From: Lysobacter concretionis Ko07 = DSM 16239
GTDB taxonomy: Bacteria > Pseudomonadota > Gammaproteobacteria > Xanthomonadales > Xanthomonadaceae
Direction: 5' to 3'
DNA: 64,000 nt
Assembly: GCF_000768345.1 (NCBI RefSeq)
Contig: NZ_AVPS01000001.1
Location: 1-64,000 of the forward strand
The notes below the pieces were generated by a model. That model was not told the DNA's origin and searched no databases. It was given only the letters and a program-made list of their open reading frames with translations. Below are positions 61,110 to 64,000 of this stretch, piece by piece. The number at the start of each line of letters is the position of its first letter. Within the stretch, counting starts at the first letter, position 1. The translations under genes and the position numbers were made by a program.

Positions 61110-61419
61110 GGTGTGGAGTCCGGTGGTTGTGATGCGGCCAGCGTAGCCGATGGAAATCACCGTCGCCGTGGTCGGGTGCGGTGGCGAATGGGGTTACTGT
61201 GCGGAGGGAGGCCGGGTCGGCATCGGTGTCGCTCGCCTGCCGCGTCGGCGTCAGTCGGTGCGGTGGTGATGGATCGCGACCTGGGCCGCGGGGTTCGGGC
61301 TTGGCGAGCCAAGCCGCGCGGGGCTCGTCCGGTCAGTCGCGCGTTAACGGAAAAGTGAAGTTAAGCGCAAGTTCAACGCCACAGGCCGACGATGACCCAT
61401 CATCACGGGGGATTCCGAC

Positions 61420-61986
61420 ATGTTGCGCAAGCTCCTACTGCCAGTGTTCGCCATCGTCCTGCTGGGCGGTTGCATGACCGGTGGCTACAGCTACCGACAC
61501 GATCGCGGCGACTATTACTACGGCCAGCCGGGCGTCGACTACCGTTATTACGACCAGTACGGCGGCGGTTACTACGACCCGCGGTACCGCTATCCGGGCT
61601 ATTACCCCGGTTATTACGGTAGCCGGTACGGCGGCTACGGCTATGGCGGCTTTCCATACGGTTACTACCGCCCGCCGGTGATCGTGGTGCGGCCGGGGCA
61701 CGGCCACGGCGACAATCACAACCATCGCCCACCGCGTCCGGATGGCGACCGCGGCAACGACCGCGCGCCGTGGCGCGATTACGAACGCCTGCAGCGCGAG
61801 CGCATCCAGCGTTCCACCCCGCCGCCTGCCGGCAATTCGACGTTGCGCGCGCCGGTTCCGGCGCAGGTGCGGCCGGCGGCTCCAACCAGTCGCCCGTCGG
61901 CACCGTTGGCACCGCGCGGCAATGACCGCGGTTCGAGGATGGAAAAGGCAATGCAACGTGCCCAGTCGTCGCGCGAGAAGGAGTGA
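61420..61986 (+). CDS. Tyr/Gly-rich lipoprotein of unknown function
   Basis: 188 residues. Lipobox LLGGC (Cys 18). Residues about 20-90 are very rich in Tyr and Gly (YYDPRYRYPGYYPGYYG), followed by a PGHGHGDNHNH stretch that could bind metal, and a basic C-terminal half. No family recognised. Low-complexity surface lipoproteins of this kind are common in Xanthomonadaceae. Good start with a hydrophobic signal. Confidence 0.75.
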   Translation: MLRKLLLPVFAIVLLGGCMTGGYSYRHDRGDYYYGQPGVDYRYYDQYGGGYYDPRYRYPGYYPGYYGSRYGGYGYGGFPYGYYRPPVIVVRPGHGHGDNHNHRPPRPDGDRGNDRAPWRDYERLQRERIQRSTPPPAGNSTLRAPVPAQVRPAAPTSRPSAPLAPRGNDRGSRMEKAMQRAQSSREKE

Positions 61987-62036
61987 CCGGGTGTGGGCGC
62001 GCGTCCCGGAAATGGCGTCCGGGTGCGAGGCTGCTA

Positions 62037-62066
62037 TTGACAAACCACGTCGTATTGCGACGTAAT
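62037..62066 (+). promoter_or_regulatory. candidate sigma-70 promoter of a small RNA
   Basis: Perfect -35 TTGACA (62037-62042), 18-base spacer, CGTAAT (62061-62066; 4/6). Transcription would begin near 62073. No open reading frame follows; a structured segment does. Confidence 0.5.
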
Positions 62067-62072
62067 CAGTTG

Positions 62073-62175
62073 CCGCTTCAATGCCGATGTCTGGCGAGGA
62101 ATCTCGGATCCCCCCTGTTCCGCCCTCGTCCGACATCGGCACCTACACTGAAAGCCCCGCTCCGCGGGGCTTTCG
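62073..62175 (+). ncRNA. candidate small RNA ending in a hairpin
   Basis: About 100 bases with a closing stem TGCCGATGTC (62082-62091)/GACATCGGCA (62132-62141), an inner GGCGAGG/CCTCGTC pairing, a C-rich loop with CCCCCC, and a terminal hairpin GAAAGCCCCGC-TCC-GCGGGGCTTTC (62150-62174). The C-rich loop recalls Xanthomonas sRNAs that use such loops to pair with G-rich ribosome sites. Existence as a transcript is an inference; the terminator lacks a long T run. Confidence 0.5.
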
Positions 62176-62289
62176 CACGTCTGGCGCAGCCCTCTGGCCG
62201 GGTCGGCGATGGCGCCGGATGCCGTTGGCGAGCGCGGTCGGCCGGGCCCAGGCCCGCGCAAACTGGGACGCACATCAAATCCAGGCACG

Positions 62290-62326
62290 AAAAAAGGGGT
62301 CGAATGTCCCCCGACATTCGACCCCT
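62290..62326 (-). terminator. orphan minus-strand terminator
   Basis: AGGGGTCGAATGTC (62295-62308), loop CCCC, and the exact complement at 62313-62326: 14-bp perfect stem. The adjacent A run (62290-62295) reads as U run on the minus strand, so it ends leftward transcription. No gene is recognised upstream on that strand, apart from sequence antisense to mnmG. Confidence 0.75.
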
Positions 62327-62595
62327 GGCGCTTCCTCAACAGGCACGTGGTCGGCCCTGTTCCAATCCCCGACCGGCGCCTGGCGCCTGCCCCGCTGAGT
62401 GCAATAGGCATCATCGCAGGAAGCGTGCCAACACCCGGCGACCAAGGGGTTGGAACCGCGACTGGAAATGAACGGGGCAGCTGCCGGCAAGCCCTGCCGG
62501 GCCCGCCAAGTGCTTGATCGGCGTAGAATTTGCACCCCGCAACGGCCCGCGCTCCGGTCGTGCACTGCCCTCCAGAACCTGTCCATCCCCAGCCG

Positions 62596-64000
62596 ATGAA
62601 TCCTCACAACTTCTACCGGTACGACGTGATCGTGGTCGGTGGCGGCCATGCCGGCACCGAGGCCGCGCTGGCGTCGGCGCGCGCCGGTGCGCGCACGCTG
62701 CTGTTGACCCACAACGTCGAGACGATCGGCGCGATGAGCTGCAATCCAGCCATCGGCGGGATCGGCAAGGGCCATCTGGTGCGGGAGATCGACGCGCTCG
62801 GCGGGGTCATGGCGCACGCGGCCGATGCGGCCGGCATCCAGTGGCGCCGGCTCAACGCGAGCAAGGGGCCGGCGGTGCGGGCGACGCGCTGTCAGGCCGA
62901 TCGCAGCCTCTACCGCGCCTTCATCCGCCGTGCGGTGGAGAACCAGCCCAACCTGACCCTGTTCCAGGCCGGGGTCGACGACATCGATTTCGACAACGCC
63001 AAGGTCAGGGGCGTCACCACCCAGACCGGCCTGCGCTTCCATGCACCGGCGGTGATCCTGACCGCCGGCACCTTCCTGGCCGGCAAGGTGCACGTCGGCC
63101 TGACCACCTACGCGGCCGGCCGCGCCGGCGATCCGCCGTCGGTCACGCTGGCGCAGCGGTTGCGCGAAGGCCCGTTCGTGGTGGACCGGCTCAAGACCGG
63201 CACCCCGCCGCGCATCGACGGCCGCAGCCTGGACTACTCGGTGATGGTCGAGCAGCCCGGCGACGACCCGCGCCCGGTGATGTCGTTCATGGGCTCGCGC
63301 GACGACCACCCGCGCCAGCTGTCGTGCTGGATCGCCGAAACCTGTGAGCGCACCCACGAGATCATCCGCGGCGCGCTTGACCGCTCGCCGCTGTACACCG
63401 GCCAGATCGAGGGCATCGGCCCGCGCTACTGCCCGTCGATCGAGGACAAGGTGGTGCGCTTCGCCGAGCGGTCCAGCCACCAGATCTTCGTCGAGCCCGA
63501 GGGCCTGGGCGTGGCCGAGATCTACCCGAACGGTATCTCCACCTCGCTGCCGTTCGATGTGCAGCTGGAGCTGGTGCGCTCGATCCGCGGGTTCGAGAAC
63601 GCCCACATCACCCGCGCCGGTTACGCGATCGAGTACGACTTCTTCGATCCGCGTGGACTCAAGACAACGCTGGAGACGAAGGCGGTCCAGGGCCTGTTCT
63701 TCGCCGGCCAGATCAACGGCACCACCGGGTACGAGGAGGCCGCCGCGCAGGGGCTGCTGGCCGGGGTCAATGCCGCGCGTCAGGTACGTGGGGAGGCCGG
63801 CTGGTGCCCGCGCCGCGACGAGGCCTACATCGGCGTGCTGGTCGACGACTTGATCACCCACGGCACCGTCGAGCCGTACCGCATGTTCACCAGCCGCGCC
63901 GAGTACCGCCTGCAGTTGCGCGAGGACAATGCCGATCTGCGGCTGACCGAAACCGGCCGCACGCTCGGTCTGGTCGGCGACGCGCGCTGGGCCGCGTTTG
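62596..64000 (+). CDS. mnmG: tRNA uridine-5-carboxymethylaminomethyl enzyme MnmG (partial)
   Basis: FAD enzyme that, with MnmE, modifies wobble uridine 34 in tRNAs. The window holds the first 468 codons of about 630; the 3' part lies beyond the edge. FAD-binding [52 protein letters not shown] and [20 protein letters not shown] are clear MnmG motifs. The start ATG 62596 gives [10 protein letters not shown]. In many genomes rsmG, parA and parB follow; if so here, the ParB for the parS sites would be next. Confidence 0.95.
   Translation, partial: MNPHNFYRYDVIVVGGGHAGTEAALASARAGARTLLLTHNVETIGAMSCNPAIGGIGKGHLVREIDALGGVMAHAADAAGIQWRRLNASKGPAVRATRCQADRSLYRAFIRRAVENQPNLTLFQAGVDDIDFDNAKVRGVTTQTGLRFHAPAVILTAGTFLAGKVHVGLTTYAAGRAGDPPSVTLAQRLREGPFVVDRLKTGTPPRIDGRSLDYSVMVEQPGDDPRPVMSFMGSRDDHPRQLSCWIAETCERTHEIIRGALDRSPLYTGQIEGIGPRYCPSIEDKVVRFAERSSHQIFVEPEGLGVAEIYPNGISTSLPFDVQLELVRSIRGFENAHITRAGYAIEYDFFDPRGLKTTLETKAVQGLFFAGQINGTTGYEEAAAQGLLAGVNAARQVRGEAGWCPRRDEAYIGVLVDDLITHGTVEPYRMFTSRAEYRLQLREDNADLRLTETGRTLGLVGDARWAAF

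Larger units (their letters stand above)
61987..62595. other. 609-base gap before mnmG
   Basis: Holds a promoter-like pair, a foldable segment ending in a GC hairpin (candidate small RNA, separate entry), a minus-strand terminator at 62290-62326 and a TAGAAT -10-like hexamer at 62524-62529 before mnmG. Open frames here have no family resemblance. Confidence 0.6.

Noticed and set aside
62034-62414. 126-codon minus-strand frame before mnmG
   Set aside because: It overlaps the candidate sRNA, both hairpins and promoter-like elements; Arg/Pro-rich with no similarity.

Overview
The window is high-GC chromosomal DNA from a gammaproteobacterium of the Xanthomonadaceae (Lysobacter/Luteimonas/Xanthomonas-like). 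The basis is the protein sequences and the gene order rpmH-dnaA-dnaN-recF-gyrB followed by a TPR gene and tonB-exbB-exbD-exbD-pdxJ. Genus is an inference. The window spans the replication origin. There are no insertion sequences, prophage genes or CRISPR arrays; nearly everything is core genome.

1-13.1 kb: tatD, a YadGH-type ABC exporter, a ferredoxin-NADP reductase, a secreted S33 peptidase, a NatAB-type ABC exporter and a TonB-domain lipoprotein. Then comes the leftward block rpmH-rnpA-yidC-mnmE. The small gene yidD is not found there, and RnpA carries a long low-complexity tail. 13.3-20.4 kb: dnaA, a 674-bp dnaA-dnaN gap, dnaN, recF and gyrB. The gap holds two imperfect copies of a roughly 210-bp unit, each with a convergent pair of DnaA-box-like sites and AT-rich stretches. 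Three parS-like palindromes lie just after it, two of them inside recF codons.

20.6-33 kb: an M48 lipoprotein protease, a TPR protein and the TonB energy-transduction operon ending in a strong terminator; then pdxJ, a small membrane protein, cardiolipin synthase, a PA0069-type radical SAM protein, an SLC13 transporter and a histidine kinase/response regulator pair. 33-45 kb: a 2OG-Fe(II) oxygenase with an HxE motif, a VpsR-like sigma-54 activator, fbp, a TPR-sulfotransferase gene frameshifted in a CG dinucleotide run, phhA divergent from an Lrp/AsnC regulator, a deleted HAD phosphatase remnant, a patatin lipoprotein, an unassigned ATP-grasp enzyme, a rhomboid protease and an RlmI-type methyltransferase.

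45-64 kb: rmuC; the complete Mla phospholipid transport set (mlaFEDCB plus mlaA); tRNA-Arg(CCG); ubiA; comF divergent from bioBFHC, with a candidate BirA operator inside the comF 5' coding sequence; a DMT-family transporter; a PLP dehydratase; two poorly characterised exported proteins; a 609-bp gap with a candidate small RNA and an orphan minus-strand terminator; and the first 468 codons of mnmG, cut by the window edge.

Main themes: replication initiation and segregation signals (DnaA boxes, parS), envelope function (YidC, TonB/Exb, Mla, Cls, patatin, rhomboid) and biotin synthesis under likely BirA control. Functional statements come from family recognition by eye; no database search was run.
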